This document shows positions 33,247 through 42,161 of a stretch of DNA of 64,000 nt, one piece after another. The DNA is from Spartobacteria bacterium. Its GTDB lineage: Bacteria; Verrucomicrobiota; Verrucomicrobiia; Chthoniobacterales; Chthoniobacteraceae. The stretch spans positions 70,900 to 134,899 of the forward strand of contig JAJPJG010000030.1 of NCBI GenBank assembly GCA_021324395.1, in the 5' to 3' direction. The notes under the pieces are model-generated. The model was given only the letters and a program-made list of their open reading frames with translations. It made no database searches and had not been told where the DNA came from. How positions within the stretch are numbered: the stretch's first letter is position 1; each line of letters opens with the position of its first letter. A program made the translations under genes and the position numbers.

Positions 33247-36200
33247 ATGCACAAACATCCGCGCATCACCGAAACGCGAATCGCCCGCACGCTCGATCGC
33301 ATCCACGGGCAGATTTTTAGACAGACCGCGCCGCTGCGTCTGGAGGCGTTCGAGGTCGGCGGCGAACCGATTCCGGCGGAACAGGCGTTCGGGCAAACCT
33401 TCCAGCCGTTCACCGTCGGGCAAAGCTGGGGTGCGGCTTGGGGGACGACGTGGTTTCGCGTTTCGGGGAAAATTCCGGCGGAGTGGAACGGCCGCGAAGT
33501 CATGGCGCTGATCGACCTGGGCGGGCTGCCGAATTTGTCCGAAGGCTTCACATGCGAAGGTCTCGTCTGGCAGGAGGGTGTGCCGACGCGTGCGATCAAT
33601 GTGAATCGCGCCGATGTGCCGCTGGCGAAAAGCGCGCGCGGCGGGGAGGAGTTTCTGTTTTACGTGGAAGCGGCGGCGAATCCGAAAGCGCCGGAGCGGG
33701 GTTTCAGCAATCTTCCGCAACGCGGTGACACGACGCCGCTCTTTCAACTCCGCCACGCGGAAATCGCATGTCTCGACCGCGAGGCGTGGGAGCTTTTCCA
33801 CGATTTCAAAGTGGCTTTCGAAACGATGCTCGCGCAGCCGGCGGAAACGGCGCGGCGCGGCCAGTTGCTCTCGGCGCTGAACGAGGCGTGCAATGTTTTT
33901 GACGAAAACGACCGCGCGTCATTTTCCCGCACCCGCGAAACGCTGCGCGATGTTTTAGCAAAACGAAACGGGGACACGGCGCATCAGCTTTCGGCGATCG
34001 GCCACGCACACATCGATACCGCGTGGCTCTGGCCCTTGCGCGAGACGATTCGCAAATGCGCGCGCACTTTTTCGACGCAGTTGCGCTATATGGAGGAGTA
34101 TCCCGGCTACGTCTTCGGCTGTTCGCAACCGCAGCAATACGCGTGGATGAAAGCGCATTACCCGGCGATTTACGACGGGATCAAGGCGGCGGTGAAGCGC
34201 GGGCAGTGGGAGCCAATCGGCTCGATGTGGGTCGAGGCGGATTGCAACATTTCGTCCGGCGAATCGCTGATCCGGCAAATCCTGCACGGCAAAAATTTCT
34301 TCCGCGATGAGTTTGGCGTCGAGACGACGGACGTGTGGCTGCCCGACGTATTCGGCTACGCCGCATCGATGCCGCAGATCCTGCGCAAGGCTGGCGTGAA
34401 GTATTTCATCACGCAGAAAATTTCGTGGAGCCAGTTCAACAAATTTCCGCATCACACGTTTTTATGGGAGGGCATCGACGGCACGCGCGTCTTCACGCAT
34501 TTCCCGCCGGCGGAGACTTACAACGGAACGTTCGAGCCGGGGCAGCTGGTTTTTAACGCGCAAAATTTCAAGGAGCACGATCGTGCGACGCGGTCGCTGT
34601 ATGTTTACGGCTTCGGCGACGGCGGCGGCGGACCGACGAAGCAGATGCTCGAGATCGCCAAACGCGTGGCCGATCTCGAAGGTTTGCCGCGCGTGACGCT
34701 GGAGAAAGTCTCGGACTTTTTACCGAAAGCGGAAGCCGACGCGCGCGATCTGCCGGTATGGGTTGGCGAGCTTTATCTCGAGCTGCACCGCGGCACTTAC
34801 ACGACGCAGGCGCATAACAAAAAGGGAAACCGCAAAAGCGAGTTTCTGTTGCGCGACGCGGAGTTTTTCGACGCGGTCGCAGGCGATTTCGATTTTAAGC
34901 CGATCACGGCGGAGCACGCAGTTTACGACGTGATCGGCAAAGAGGTGCAGACGTCCGCGGCCTATCTCGATCGGGCGTGGAAGCTTCTTTTGCTCAATCA
35001 ATTTCACGACATCATTCCCGGCTCGTCGATCGATTGGGTTTACGAGGACAGCGCGCGCGATTACGCGCGGATTGCCACGCTCGGCAGGGCGGTGCTTGAG
35101 CCGGCCCGCGCGAGTTTGCTGCCAAAGATCGATACCAGCGCATTCACCAGGCCTTACGTCGTGTTTAACACCTGCAGTTTTCTGCGCGATGAAATCGTCT
35201 CGCTCCCGGATGGCTCGCCGATTCACGTGCAAGTGCCCGCCTGCGGCTACGCAGTCATCGAGGCGGGCGAGCAGCAGCCTGTCTCTTCGTTCGCGAAACC
35301 GGTGGAGGTTCTCGAGAGGAAAAAAGTCATCGCACTCGATAACGGAATGCTGCGGATTATTTTCGACCGCGCCGACGGCTCGATCCGCAATATCCGCGAT
35401 CATCGTGCGCACCGCGAAGTGCTCGCGCCCGGAAAGCGTGGTAATGTTTTCCAGTTGCACCGCGATCTGCCGAACAACTGGGACGCGTGGGACGTCGATA
35501 TTTTCTATCGCGAGATCCACGAGGAGATTGGCGGTTTGCAAAGCATCGAAGTCGTCGAGAACACGCCGTTTCGCGCCGCGGTTCGCATCGAACGACGCTT
35601 CGGCAATTCACGCATCACGCAAAAAATTTCGCTCTGCGCCGGTTCGCCGCGCATCGATTTCGACACGCAGGTGGACTGGCAGGAAGAGCACAAGTTTCTG
35701 AAGGTCGCGTTCCCGGTAAACATTCGCTCGCCGCGCGCCACCTTCGAAATTCAATACGGCCATCTCGAGCGGCCGACGCACACGAACACGAGCTGGGATC
35801 TCGCGCGCTTTGAAGTTTGCGCGCAGAAATGGGCCGATCTCAGCGAGGGAGATTACGGCGTCGCGTTGTTAAACGACTGCAAATACGGCTACGACATCGT
35901 CGACGACGTGATGCGGTTGAGTCTGCTGCGAGCGCCCACGGCGCCTGATCCGCGAGCCGATCGCGGCACGCACCAATTCACCTACGCGCTCGTGCCGCAC
36001 GTCGGCGATTTTCGCCATGGCGCAGTCGTGCAGCACGCGTATGCGCTGAATATTCCGCTACAGGTCATCGCGACCGACGTCCATGACGGCGGGATGCCAA
36101 AATCGCACAGCTTTTTCCAGGTTGATCGGCCGGGTGTAATAATCGAGGCGATCAAAAAAGCGGAGAAGGAAAACGCCATCGTCGTTCGTTTCTATGAAGC

Positions 36201-36366
36201 GCACGGCACGCGCGGGCCGGTGACGCTGACGACTTCACTGCCGGTGAAAAGCGCATTCGCCGCCGATTTGCTCGAGCGCTCGCTCGAACCGGTTGAGTTT
36301 ACCGATGGCCGCACCACGCTGAACATCGCGCCGTTCGAGATCGTCACGCTGAAACTCATTGTCTAG
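33247..36366 (+). CDS. Alpha-mannosidase, glycoside hydrolase family 38
   Basis: 1039 residues. An N-terminal beta domain (residues 1-240) precedes the GH38 catalytic domain: IGHAHIDTAWLWPLRETIRK with zinc ligands His253/His255 and Asp257, and VWLPDVFGYAASMPQ with the nucleophile Asp367. A three-helix bundle (LLLNQFHDIIPGSSIDW) and C-terminal beta-sandwich domains follow. No signal peptide, so it probably acts in the cytoplasm on imported mannosides. It follows the array directly. rlmH starts on its stop codon (GTG overlapping TAG). Confidence 0.93.
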   Translation: MHKHPRITETRIARTLDRIHGQIFRQTAPLRLEAFEVGGEPIPAEQAFGQTFQPFTVGQSWGAAWGTTWFRVSGKIPAEWNGREVMALIDLGGLPNLSEGFTCEGLVWQEGVPTRAINVNRADVPLAKSARGGEEFLFYVEAAANPKAPERGFSNLPQRGDTTPLFQLRHAEIACLDREAWELFHDFKVAFETMLAQPAETARRGQLLSALNEACNVFDENDRASFSRTRETLRDVLAKRNGDTAHQLSAIGHAHIDTAWLWPLRETIRKCARTFSTQLRYMEEYPGYVFGCSQPQQYAWMKAHYPAIYDGIKAAVKRGQWEPIGSMWVEADCNISSGESLIRQILHGKNFFRDEFGVETTDVWLPDVFGYAASMPQILRKAGVKYFITQKISWSQFNKFPHHTFLWEGIDGTRVFTHFPPAETYNGTFEPGQLVFNAQNFKEHDRATRSLYVYGFGDGGGGPTKQMLEIAKRVADLEGLPRVTLEKVSDFLPKAEADARDLPVWVGELYLELHRGTYTTQAHNKKGNRKSEFLLRDAEFFDAVAGDFDFKPITAEHAVYDVIGKEVQTSAAYLDRAWKLLLLNQFHDIIPGSSIDWVYEDSARDYARIATLGRAVLEPARASLLPKIDTSAFTRPYVVFNTCSFLRDEIVSLPDGSPIHVQVPACGYAVIEAGEQQPVSSFAKPVEVLERKKVIALDNGMLRIIFDRADGSIRNIRDHRAHREVLAPGKRGNVFQLHRDLPNNWDAWDVDIFYREIHEEIGGLQSIEVVENTPFRAAVRIERRFGNSRITQKISLCAGSPRIDFDTQVDWQEEHKFLKVAFPVNIRSPRATFEIQYGHLERPTHTNTSWDLARFEVCAQKWADLSEGDYGVALLNDCKYGYDIVDDVMRLSLLRAPTAPDPRADRGTHQFTYALVPHVGDFRHGAVVQHAYALNIPLQVIATDVHDGGMPKSHSFFQVDRPGVIIEAIKKAEKENAIVVRFYEAHGTRGPVTLTTSLPVKSAFAADLLERSLEPVEFTDGRTTLNIAPFEIVTLKLIV

Positions 36367-36806
36367 TGCGCTGGCATATTTTCGCTATCGGAAAACCGAA
36401 ACTCGATTTCGCGAAATCCGGCGTCGAGGAATACGCGAAACGCATCGCGCCGTTTGCGCCATTAACGATTGATGTCTTAAAAGCGTGCATGCGCGACGAA
36501 GAGAGCGCTGCGTTATTGCGGCGGAGCGACGGCATGTTTCGCATCGTGCTCGACGAACGCGGAGAGCAGGTCGGCAGTCGCGCGTTCGCGGAAAAAATCG
36601 GCGCCTGGGAACAACGCAGCGTGAAGGAAATCGCGCTGATTATTGGCGGTGCCGACGGTCACACGGATGAATTGCGACGTGCGGCGGACTGGCTCTGGTC
36701 GCTGAGCAAGCTGACGCTCCAGCACGAGCTCGCGCTCGTTGTTTTCCTGGAGCAACTTTACCGCGCCTACACGATCAAGAGCGGCTCGCCGTATCATCGG
36801 GATTGA
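36366..36806 (+). CDS. rlmH: 23S rRNA (pseudouridine1915-N3)-methyltransferase
   Basis: 146 residues, a small SPOUT methyltransferase of standard length. The GTG at 36366 overlaps the TAG of the mannosidase gene. Signatures: WHIFAIGKPKLDFAKSGVEE at the N-terminus, ALIIGGADGHTDEL with the trefoil-knot SAM loop, and the C-terminal LSKLTLQHELALVVFLEQLY and YHRD. It methylates helix 69 of the large subunit rRNA. The operon partner is glcD 15 bases downstream. Confidence 0.95.
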   Translation: MRWHIFAIGKPKLDFAKSGVEEYAKRIAPFAPLTIDVLKACMRDEESAALLRRSDGMFRIVLDERGEQVGSRAFAEKIGAWEQRSVKEIALIIGGADGHTDELRRAADWLWSLSKLTLQHELALVVFLEQLYRAYTIKSGSPYHRD

Positions 36807-36820
36807 TTTACGTTCGTGGC

Positions 36821-38197
36821 ATGGACGCGCTCATCGCTGATCTCATCGGCCTTCTCGACGACAAGCGCGTGCTTTTTGAAAAAGAGCATCTGCTCACCTA
36901 TGGCTTCGATGGCACCGCGGCATTGAGCGGCGAAGCGGGTTGTGTCGTCTTTCCGCACACCGCGGACGAGGTTTCGCGCGTTGTTAAATACGCGTCGGCG
37001 CGCAAGCTGCCGATCGTCACGCGCGGCTCCGGCACCGGGTTGAGCGGCGGCAGCGTTCCGTTAAACAATTGCATTGTCCTTTGCCTCGTGCAGATGGACC
37101 GCGTGCTCGAGCTCGACGAGAAAAATCTCACCGTTCTCGCCGAGTCCGGCGCGGTCACTTTGAGCATCGCGGAGCTCGCGGATGCGGCGGGACTGCTTTA
37201 TCCGCCCGATCCGGGCTCGATGAAAATTTCCACCATCGGCGGAAACGTTGCCGAGAATTCGGGCGGCTTGCGCGGATTGAAATACGGTGTGACGCGTGAC
37301 TACGTCATGGGCATGGAAGTCGTGCTCGCGAACGGCGAGATCGTCTGGTTTGGCAGTAAATGCGTCAAAGACGTGGCCGGTTATTCGATGAAAGATGTCT
37401 TCATCGGCAGTGAAGGCACGCTCGGCATCATCACGAAAGTCCTGCTCAAGCTCGTGCCGAAGCCGCCCGCGAAGCGCACTATGCTCGCGACATTTTCGCA
37501 AATGGACGCCGCGGCCGACACGGTCTCCGCGATCATCGCGGCAAAAATCATTCCGTGCACACTCGAGTTCCTCGACAAAATCACGATCAAATGCGTGGAG
37601 GAATTTGCGCGTATCGGACTGCCGCTCGACGCTGAGGCGATCCTCCTCATCGAAACCGACGGGCATCCCGCCGCTGTTGAAGATGAAGCCGCACGGATGG
37701 CGGAAATTGCAAAACAATGCGGCGCCGTTTCCGTCATCGTAGCGCAAACCGCCGACGAGGCCGCGCGGCTCGCCACCGCGCGGCGCTCGGCATTTTCCGC
37801 ACTTGCCCGCGTTTCGCCGACTACGATTTTAGAAGACGCCACTGTGCCGCGCAGCGAGCTGGCCGACATGATCCGATTCATCCAGCAAGTTGCGGCGAAG
37901 CACAATCTGCGCATCGGCACGTTCGGTCACATGGGGGACGGCAACCTGCACCCGACTTTTTTAACAAACGAGAAAGACGCCGATGAAATGGAGCGCGTTG
38001 AAAAAGCGATGCGAGAAATCTTCGACTACGCGATCAAACTCGGCGGCACCATAACGGGCGAACATGGCGTCGGGCTCGCAAAAAAAGCATTTCTCCCGCG
38101 TGCGATTGGCGAGGGGAGTCTCGACGCAATGCGCCAGCTCAAGCGCGCGCTCGATCCGGGGAATATTCTGAATCCAGGAAAGATTTTCGACCTGTGA
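36821..38197 (+). CDS. glcD: FAD-linked oxidase, glycolate oxidase subunit GlcD-like
   Basis: 458 residues from ATG 36821. FAD-binding_4 domain: VVFPHTADEVSRVVKYA, then TRGSGTGLSGGSVPLNN, PPDPGSMKISTIGGNVAENSG and GLKYGVTRDYVMGMEVVLAN. The FAD-oxidase C domain follows, ending with GTFGHMGDGNLHPTFL, GTITGEHGVGLAKKAFLPRA and LDPGNILNPGKIF. This is the GlcD/D-lactate dehydrogenase pattern. It would oxidise a 2-hydroxyacid (glycolate or D-lactate) and pass electrons to an Fe-S subunit such as the GlcF at 20.7 kb. No glcE is beside it. tRNA follows 60 bases on. Confidence 0.9.
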   Translation: MDALIADLIGLLDDKRVLFEKEHLLTYGFDGTAALSGEAGCVVFPHTADEVSRVVKYASARKLPIVTRGSGTGLSGGSVPLNNCIVLCLVQMDRVLELDEKNLTVLAESGAVTLSIAELADAAGLLYPPDPGSMKISTIGGNVAENSGGLRGLKYGVTRDYVMGMEVVLANGEIVWFGSKCVKDVAGYSMKDVFIGSEGTLGIITKVLLKLVPKPPAKRTMLATFSQMDAAADTVSAIIAAKIIPCTLEFLDKITIKCVEEFARIGLPLDAEAILLIETDGHPAAVEDEAARMAEIAKQCGAVSVIVAQTADEAARLATARRSAFSALARVSPTTILEDATVPRSELADMIRFIQQVAAKHNLRIGTFGHMGDGNLHPTFLTNEKDADEMERVEKAMREIFDYAIKLGGTITGEHGVGLAKKAFLPRAIGEGSLDAMRQLKRALDPGNILNPGKIFDL

Positions 38198-38260
38198 GCG
38201 GAAACAATTTCTTCGCTTGAAACGCGGCAGCGACTTCGTTACGTTCTGCGTCCCTTTTTC

Positions 38261-38332
38261 GCCAGGGTAGCTCAGTGGTAGAGCAGGGGACTCATAAGCC
38301 CTTGGTCGGGAGTTCAACTCTCCCCCCTGGCA
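38261..38332 (+). tRNA. tRNA with CAU anticodon (elongator Met, possibly Ile2)
   Basis: Cloverleaf: GCCAGGG/CCCTGGC acceptor stem, D-arm GCTC...GAGC, anticodon loop CTCATAA with CAU at 38293-38295, T-arm GGGAG-TTCAACT-CTCCC, discriminator A. The first acceptor pair G1-C72 rules out initiator tRNA. Met and lysidine-modified Ile2 cannot be separated by eye. The closing pair of the anticodon stem is A31-G39, a mismatch. CCA is not encoded. Confidence 0.93.
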
Positions 38333-38360
38333 CTTCCTTTTTACGACAGCGCAAGCCGGA

Positions 38361-38531
38361 CTAGCGCTCGCCGTTTTGCTGCTCGAGCGGACGCTCGGCG
38401 AGGTCTTTGTCGAGCAGCGTAAGGATGTATCCTCCGAACGAGCGGCGTTGCCGGGCGGCTTTTTCTTTCGCTTTCGCCCACAGGTCTTCAGGGTAGCGGA
38501 AGGCGGTGTAACGATGCTTGAGGTTGCTCAT
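38361..38531 (-). CDS. Small ribbon-helix-helix-like protein
   Basis: 56 residues from ATG 38531. A basic N-terminal strand ([14 protein letters not shown]) is followed by a helix ([17 protein letters not shown]) and a second helix ([15 protein letters not shown]), the outline of a ribbon-helix-helix DNA-binding protein such as an antitoxin. No toxin gene is adjacent. It lies between the tRNA and pilT, 54 bases downstream of pilT on the same strand. Fold is inferred from pattern only. Confidence 0.5.
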   Translation of the reverse strand: MSNLKHRYTAFRYPEDLWAKAKEKAARQRRSFGGYILTLLDKDLAERPLEQQNGER

Positions 38532-38585
38532 TTTGAAACGCGTTCTCTTAGTGCAAACAACCGGCGCACTCAAACAAAACACGCG

Positions 38586-39716
38586 CTATTTTTTGCCGGG
38601 CTTTGGCGGCGTATCCTCAGTGCCGCCGGCAGAGTTCGCGAGTTCCTGTTCCTCGGGCGGGAGGAAGACCTTGAAGCGGTTTTTGTCGATCGCTTTCATG
38701 TAGGCTTCGTGCGGGGAGACGATGCCTTGCTGCATCACCGCCCAGATCGCGTCGTCCATGAATTGCATGCCCTGGCCTTTGCCGCCGACGATGACGTCCT
38801 GGAGTTTTTGCGTGGCGCCTTCGCGGATGATCGCGGAGACGGCGCTGTTGGCGACGAGGATTTCGTTGATCGCGATGCGGCCGCCGCCGACTTCCGGCGT
38901 CTTTTTCAAAAGCAACTGCGCGACGACGCCGCGGAGCGACGCCGATAACATCGTGCGGACCTGCGCCTGCTGGTCGCTGGGGAAGACGTCGATCATACGG
39001 TCGACTGTTTTGCGCGAGTTGTTGGTGTGCAGCGTGCCGAAAACGAGCAGCCCGGTTTCCGCCGCGGTGAGCGCGAGCTGAATCGTCTCAAGGTCGCGCA
39101 TTTCGCCGACGAGCACGATGTCGGCGTCTTCGCGAAGCGCGGCTTTCAGGCCCGCTGGAAACGAGATCGCGTGCTCCGGCACTTCGCGTTGCGTGATGAT
39201 GCTCATCTTGTTCTGATGCACGAATTCGATCGGCTCCTCGATGGTGATGATGTGCCGGTGGAAGTTGGAATTGATGTAGTCGATGAGCGCGGCGAGCGTG
39301 GTGCTTTTGCCGGAACCGGTAGGGCCGGTGACGAGCACGAGTCCGCTGCGGATATGGCCGAATTCCTTCACGACCGTCGGGATGCCGAGCTGCTCCAGCG
39401 TGGCGATTTTCGTCGGGATCAAGCGGAACACAGCGCCGTAACCGTGCGCCTGCTTGAGGAAATTGCAGCGAAAGCGCGACTCCTCGTTCATCTCGTAGGC
39501 AAAGTCGAGATCGCCGCGTTGCTCGTAGGTCGCCCAGCGATCCGGCCCGCAAATCTCGCTCATCATGTAGGCCATTTCATCCTGCGTGAGCAGCTCTTCG
39601 CGGATCGGGATGACTTCGCCATGCCGGCGAATCTTCGGCGGCTGTCCCTGCCCGAGGTGAAGGTCGGACGCTCCAGCCTGGATGAGGACTTCGAAGAATT
39701 GATCGATGTAGGCCAT
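38586..39716 (-). CDS. pilT: Type IV pilus retraction ATPase PilT
   Basis: 376 residues. N-terminal PAS-like domain, then the RecA-like core: Walker A GPTGSGKSTTLAAL, Asp box IITIEEPIEFVHQNK, Walker B LVGEMRDLETIQLALTAAE and His box GTLHTNNSRKTVDRMID. The C-terminal AIRGAT-like LL segment is replaced here by AIIREGATQKLQDVI. It powers pilus disassembly (twitching, uptake) on the cytoplasmic face of the membrane. No other pilus genes adjoin, apart from one pseudopilin 20 kb away. Confidence 0.96.
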   Translation of the reverse strand: MAYIDQFFEVLIQAGASDLHLGQGQPPKIRRHGEVIPIREELLTQDEMAYMMSEICGPDRWATYEQRGDLDFAYEMNEESRFRCNFLKQAHGYGAVFRLIPTKIATLEQLGIPTVVKEFGHIRSGLVLVTGPTGSGKSTTLAALIDYINSNFHRHIITIEEPIEFVHQNKMSIITQREVPEHAISFPAGLKAALREDADIVLVGEMRDLETIQLALTAAETGLLVFGTLHTNNSRKTVDRMIDVFPSDQQAQVRTMLSASLRGVVAQLLLKKTPEVGGGRIAINEILVANSAVSAIIREGATQKLQDVIVGGKGQGMQFMDDAIWAVMQQGIVSPHEAYMKAIDKNRFKVFLPPEEQELANSAGGTEDTPPKPGKK

Positions 39717-39831
39717 GGGCGAAAACTAAAGCACGACGGCCAAATTTGCATAGTGTGAAAACAAGCATCGTTTTAGCAAAGTGCGGCGCAGCCGGTTGAC
39801 GCGGCTCGCATCGATGGCTACGGTTTTTCAA

Positions 39832-40083
39832 ATGTCCGCTCCATTGAAACTCTACGTCAAAACGTGGTGTCCGTGGTGCATTACCGCCGTGCGCTATCTA
39901 CGAAAGCACCAATACGATTTTGAGGAAATCGACGTCGAGGCCGACCGCTCCGCTTACCAGGAAATGATCAAGCTTTCCGGCCAGAGCTACACGCCGACGC
40001 TGGAAGTGGACGGCAAAGTGCTCGCCGATTTCGGCCCGGACGAACTCGAGGAATTTTTAGCCGAGAATAAGATCGAACCATGA
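39832..40083 (+). CDS. Glutaredoxin
   Basis: 83 residues from ATG 39832 (an earlier ATG at 39814 adds six residues). Active site CPWC at residues 13-16, dithiol type. The cis-Pro segment SYTPTLEVDGKVLADFGPDEL follows in the right place. It reduces disulfides with glutathione or a similar thiol in the cytoplasm. Its start is divergent from pilT. A dispersed repeat follows. Confidence 0.9.
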   Translation: MSAPLKLYVKTWCPWCITAVRYLRKHQYDFEEIDVEADRSAYQEMIKLSGQSYTPTLEVDGKVLADFGPDELEEFLAENKIEP

Positions 40084-40089
40084 GAAGAA

Positions 40090-40180
40090 AGCATGAATGC
40101 AGAATGATGAATGAAGAATTAGTCCAATTACTGCCGCCACGTTTGTCATTCATCATTCTTCATTCATAATTCATCATCTA
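40090..40180. repeat. CATTC/GAATG dispersed repeat, copy 2
   Basis: Left arm GAATGCAGAATGATGAATGA, a core with CTGCCGCCACG, and a right arm CATTCATCATTCTTCATTCA. The arms are inverted copies, so the RNA or single strand could fold. It lies in the gap between the glutaredoxin gene and the next membrane protein gene, ending before its GTG start. Confidence 0.7.
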
Positions 40181-40186
40181 AACACA

Positions 40187-41005
40187 GTGCTCTCAAACAT
40201 CCTCCTCATCCTCGGCGTGCTCGCCTTCAGCCTCGCGCTGCGCAGCTACGCGAATGTCGTCGCGCAAAAACTCGGCGCGCTCGGCGTTTTGACGACGTCG
40301 TTTTTGGTAGGATGGCTCTTGAGCGGTTATCTGTCGGTCGGCGTCTTTTGCGCGGTGAGCTGGCTGTTGCTCCCGTGGCTGGAAATCCTCACGCGCATCC
40401 GCAAGCTGCGGCTACCGCTGGAAAAAAACTTGCGCCACAAAACCCCGCCATCGCGCGAGGAATTTCCCGCGCTTGTCGACATCACCGGCGAGGTCGAGGA
40501 GGAGAAATTCGAGTTCGTGGAGGATGCCGGCTGGGACTGGGACGACTACCAGCAGTTCTTCCGCTTGTTTTATCATCCGAAAGATCGCGCGCAGGCCGCC
40601 ATCTGCCTGATTGATCAAAACGACATCGCGTTTTACTACTGCAGCATCTCGTCGCGCGCAAAGGACGGCACGATCTGGACGACGTGGAACTATCCGTTTT
40701 CCTACAGCCTGAAGCTCGTCCCGCAACTCCGCATCAATCGCCTTCGCGCAGATTATTCCTTCCTCGAAATGGTCGAAAGCCATCGCGACTGGCTGCGCCG
40801 GCACGGCATCACTGCCGACGTGCTCGTCGAGCTTTCGCCGGAAAAAATACAAACCGAAATCCAGCAGGATTTGCGCGCACAGATTTTACACAACCTCGCA
40901 AAAGGCGTGCTGACCAAAACCGCCGAAGGACAGATCCGCTATTCGTGGCGCGGCTTGTTTTTCATCTGGCTCCAGTTCCTGCGCGACATCGTCCGACTCT
41001 CATGA
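40187..41005 (+). CDS. Membrane protein of unknown function
   Basis: 272 residues from GTG 40187. Two N-terminal hydrophobic helices (ILLILGVLAFSLAL and the FLVGWLLSGYLSVGVFCAVSWLLLPWL stretch) are followed by a cytoplasmic domain with an acidic linker (GEVEEEKFEFVEDAGWDWDD) and mixed strands. No known domain was recognised. The stop overlaps the deoC start (ATGA), so they are co-transcribed. It may be a regulator or membrane partner, but nothing shows which. Confidence 0.6.
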   Translation: MLSNILLILGVLAFSLALRSYANVVAQKLGALGVLTTSFLVGWLLSGYLSVGVFCAVSWLLLPWLEILTRIRKLRLPLEKNLRHKTPPSREEFPALVDITGEVEEEKFEFVEDAGWDWDDYQQFFRLFYHPKDRAQAAICLIDQNDIAFYYCSISSRAKDGTIWTTWNYPFSYSLKLVPQLRINRLRADYSFLEMVESHRDWLRRHGITADVLVELSPEKIQTEIQQDLRAQILHNLAKGVLTKTAEGQIRYSWRGLFFIWLQFLRDIVRLS

Positions 41006-41919
41006 AAACGCTCACCGCAAAATCCCCCCTCGCGGCTCTCGACATCCCGACCATCGACCAGGTGATGGTCGAGGAACGCGCGGCCGCATTCACTAAACGC
41101 AGCATCAAGACCAACGCCAAGCTCGCCGGCTTGAAAATGGTCGTCTCAATGATGGACCTCACCACATTGGAAGGCAAAGACACGCCCGGCAAAGTCGCGT
41201 ATCTCTGCCGCAAAGCCATCGCGCCGCTGGACGCCCGCTACGGCGTCCCGAGCTGCGCCGCCGTCTGCGTTTATCCAAACCTCGTCCGCGCCGCGAAGAT
41301 GTTCGTCCGCGGCACCGGCGTCCGCGTTGCAGCCGTTGCCACCGCATTTCCCAGCGGGCAAATGCCCCTGCCGGTGAAGCTCGAGGACACCCGCTTCGCG
41401 AAAGAAGAAGGCGCCGATGAAATCGACATGGTCATCGACCGCGGCGCGTTCCTCGCCGGCGATTACAACAAAGTCTTCGACGAAATCGCCGCCACCAAGG
41501 AAGTCTGCGGCGACACCCACCTCAAAGTCATTCTCGAAACCGGCGAGCTCGGCTGCTACGACCAGGTCCGCATCGCCAGCGACATCGCCATCCGCGCCGG
41601 CGGCGACTTCATCAAGACCTCCACCGGCAAAGTCACCCCCGCCGCCACCATGCCCGTCACCCTCGTCATGCTCGAAGCCATCCGCGACCACTTCTACGCC
41701 ACCGGCATCCGCATCGGCATGAAACCCGCCGGCGGCATCCGCACCGCCAAAGAAGCGCTCGCCTACCTCGTCATGGTCAAAGAAACCCTCGGCGACGACT
41801 GGCTCACGCCCGAGCTCTTCCGCTACGGCGCGAGCACCCTCGCCAACGACGTGCTCATGCAAGTCGTCAAAACCATCGACGGCAACTACCAGAGCGGCGA
41901 CTATTTCTCACTGCCGTAG
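41002..41919 (+). CDS. deoC: Deoxyribose-phosphate aldolase
   Basis: 305 residues from ATG 41002, on the long side for DeoC (typically 220-260), with an N-terminal extension (LAALDIPTIDQVMVEERAAA). TIM-barrel motifs: LKMVVSMMDLTTLEG, CVYPNLVRAAKMFV, then the Schiff-base Lys in GGDFIKTSTGKVTPAA and GMKPAGGIRTAKEAL. It cleaves 2-deoxyribose-5-phosphate to glyceraldehyde-3-phosphate and acetaldehyde in nucleoside salvage. Coupled by ATGA to the upstream membrane protein. Confidence 0.95.
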   Translation: MKTLTAKSPLAALDIPTIDQVMVEERAAAFTKRSIKTNAKLAGLKMVVSMMDLTTLEGKDTPGKVAYLCRKAIAPLDARYGVPSCAAVCVYPNLVRAAKMFVRGTGVRVAAVATAFPSGQMPLPVKLEDTRFAKEEGADEIDMVIDRGAFLAGDYNKVFDEIAATKEVCGDTHLKVILETGELGCYDQVRIASDIAIRAGGDFIKTSTGKVTPAATMPVTLVMLEAIRDHFYATGIRIGMKPAGGIRTAKEALAYLVMVKETLGDDWLTPELFRYGASTLANDVLMQVVKTIDGNYQSGDYFSLP

Positions 41920-42161
41920 GGGTTACTCCGGAAAAAAACGGTCGAGGTTTTAAGAAGAGATCCATGTCAACCTTGAAGGGGTCTTCCGTCCCGGCGCGGA
42001 AGAATGTTGGATCGCGCTTATTTAACAAGTGGAGAATCATTGTGTGACCGGATCGATTTGTGGTGCTTTCGCGCATTGACATCGGTGTTGCTTCCCTTAA
42101 TTTTTCGGTTCTGCGGTCGCGGCGGCAAACAATCTGCTGCTCTGACGCGCGCCCAACTTTT

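Noticed and set aside
38361..38531. Type II toxin-antitoxin pair near pilT
   Set aside because: The 56-residue protein resembles an antitoxin fold but no toxin gene lies on either side.
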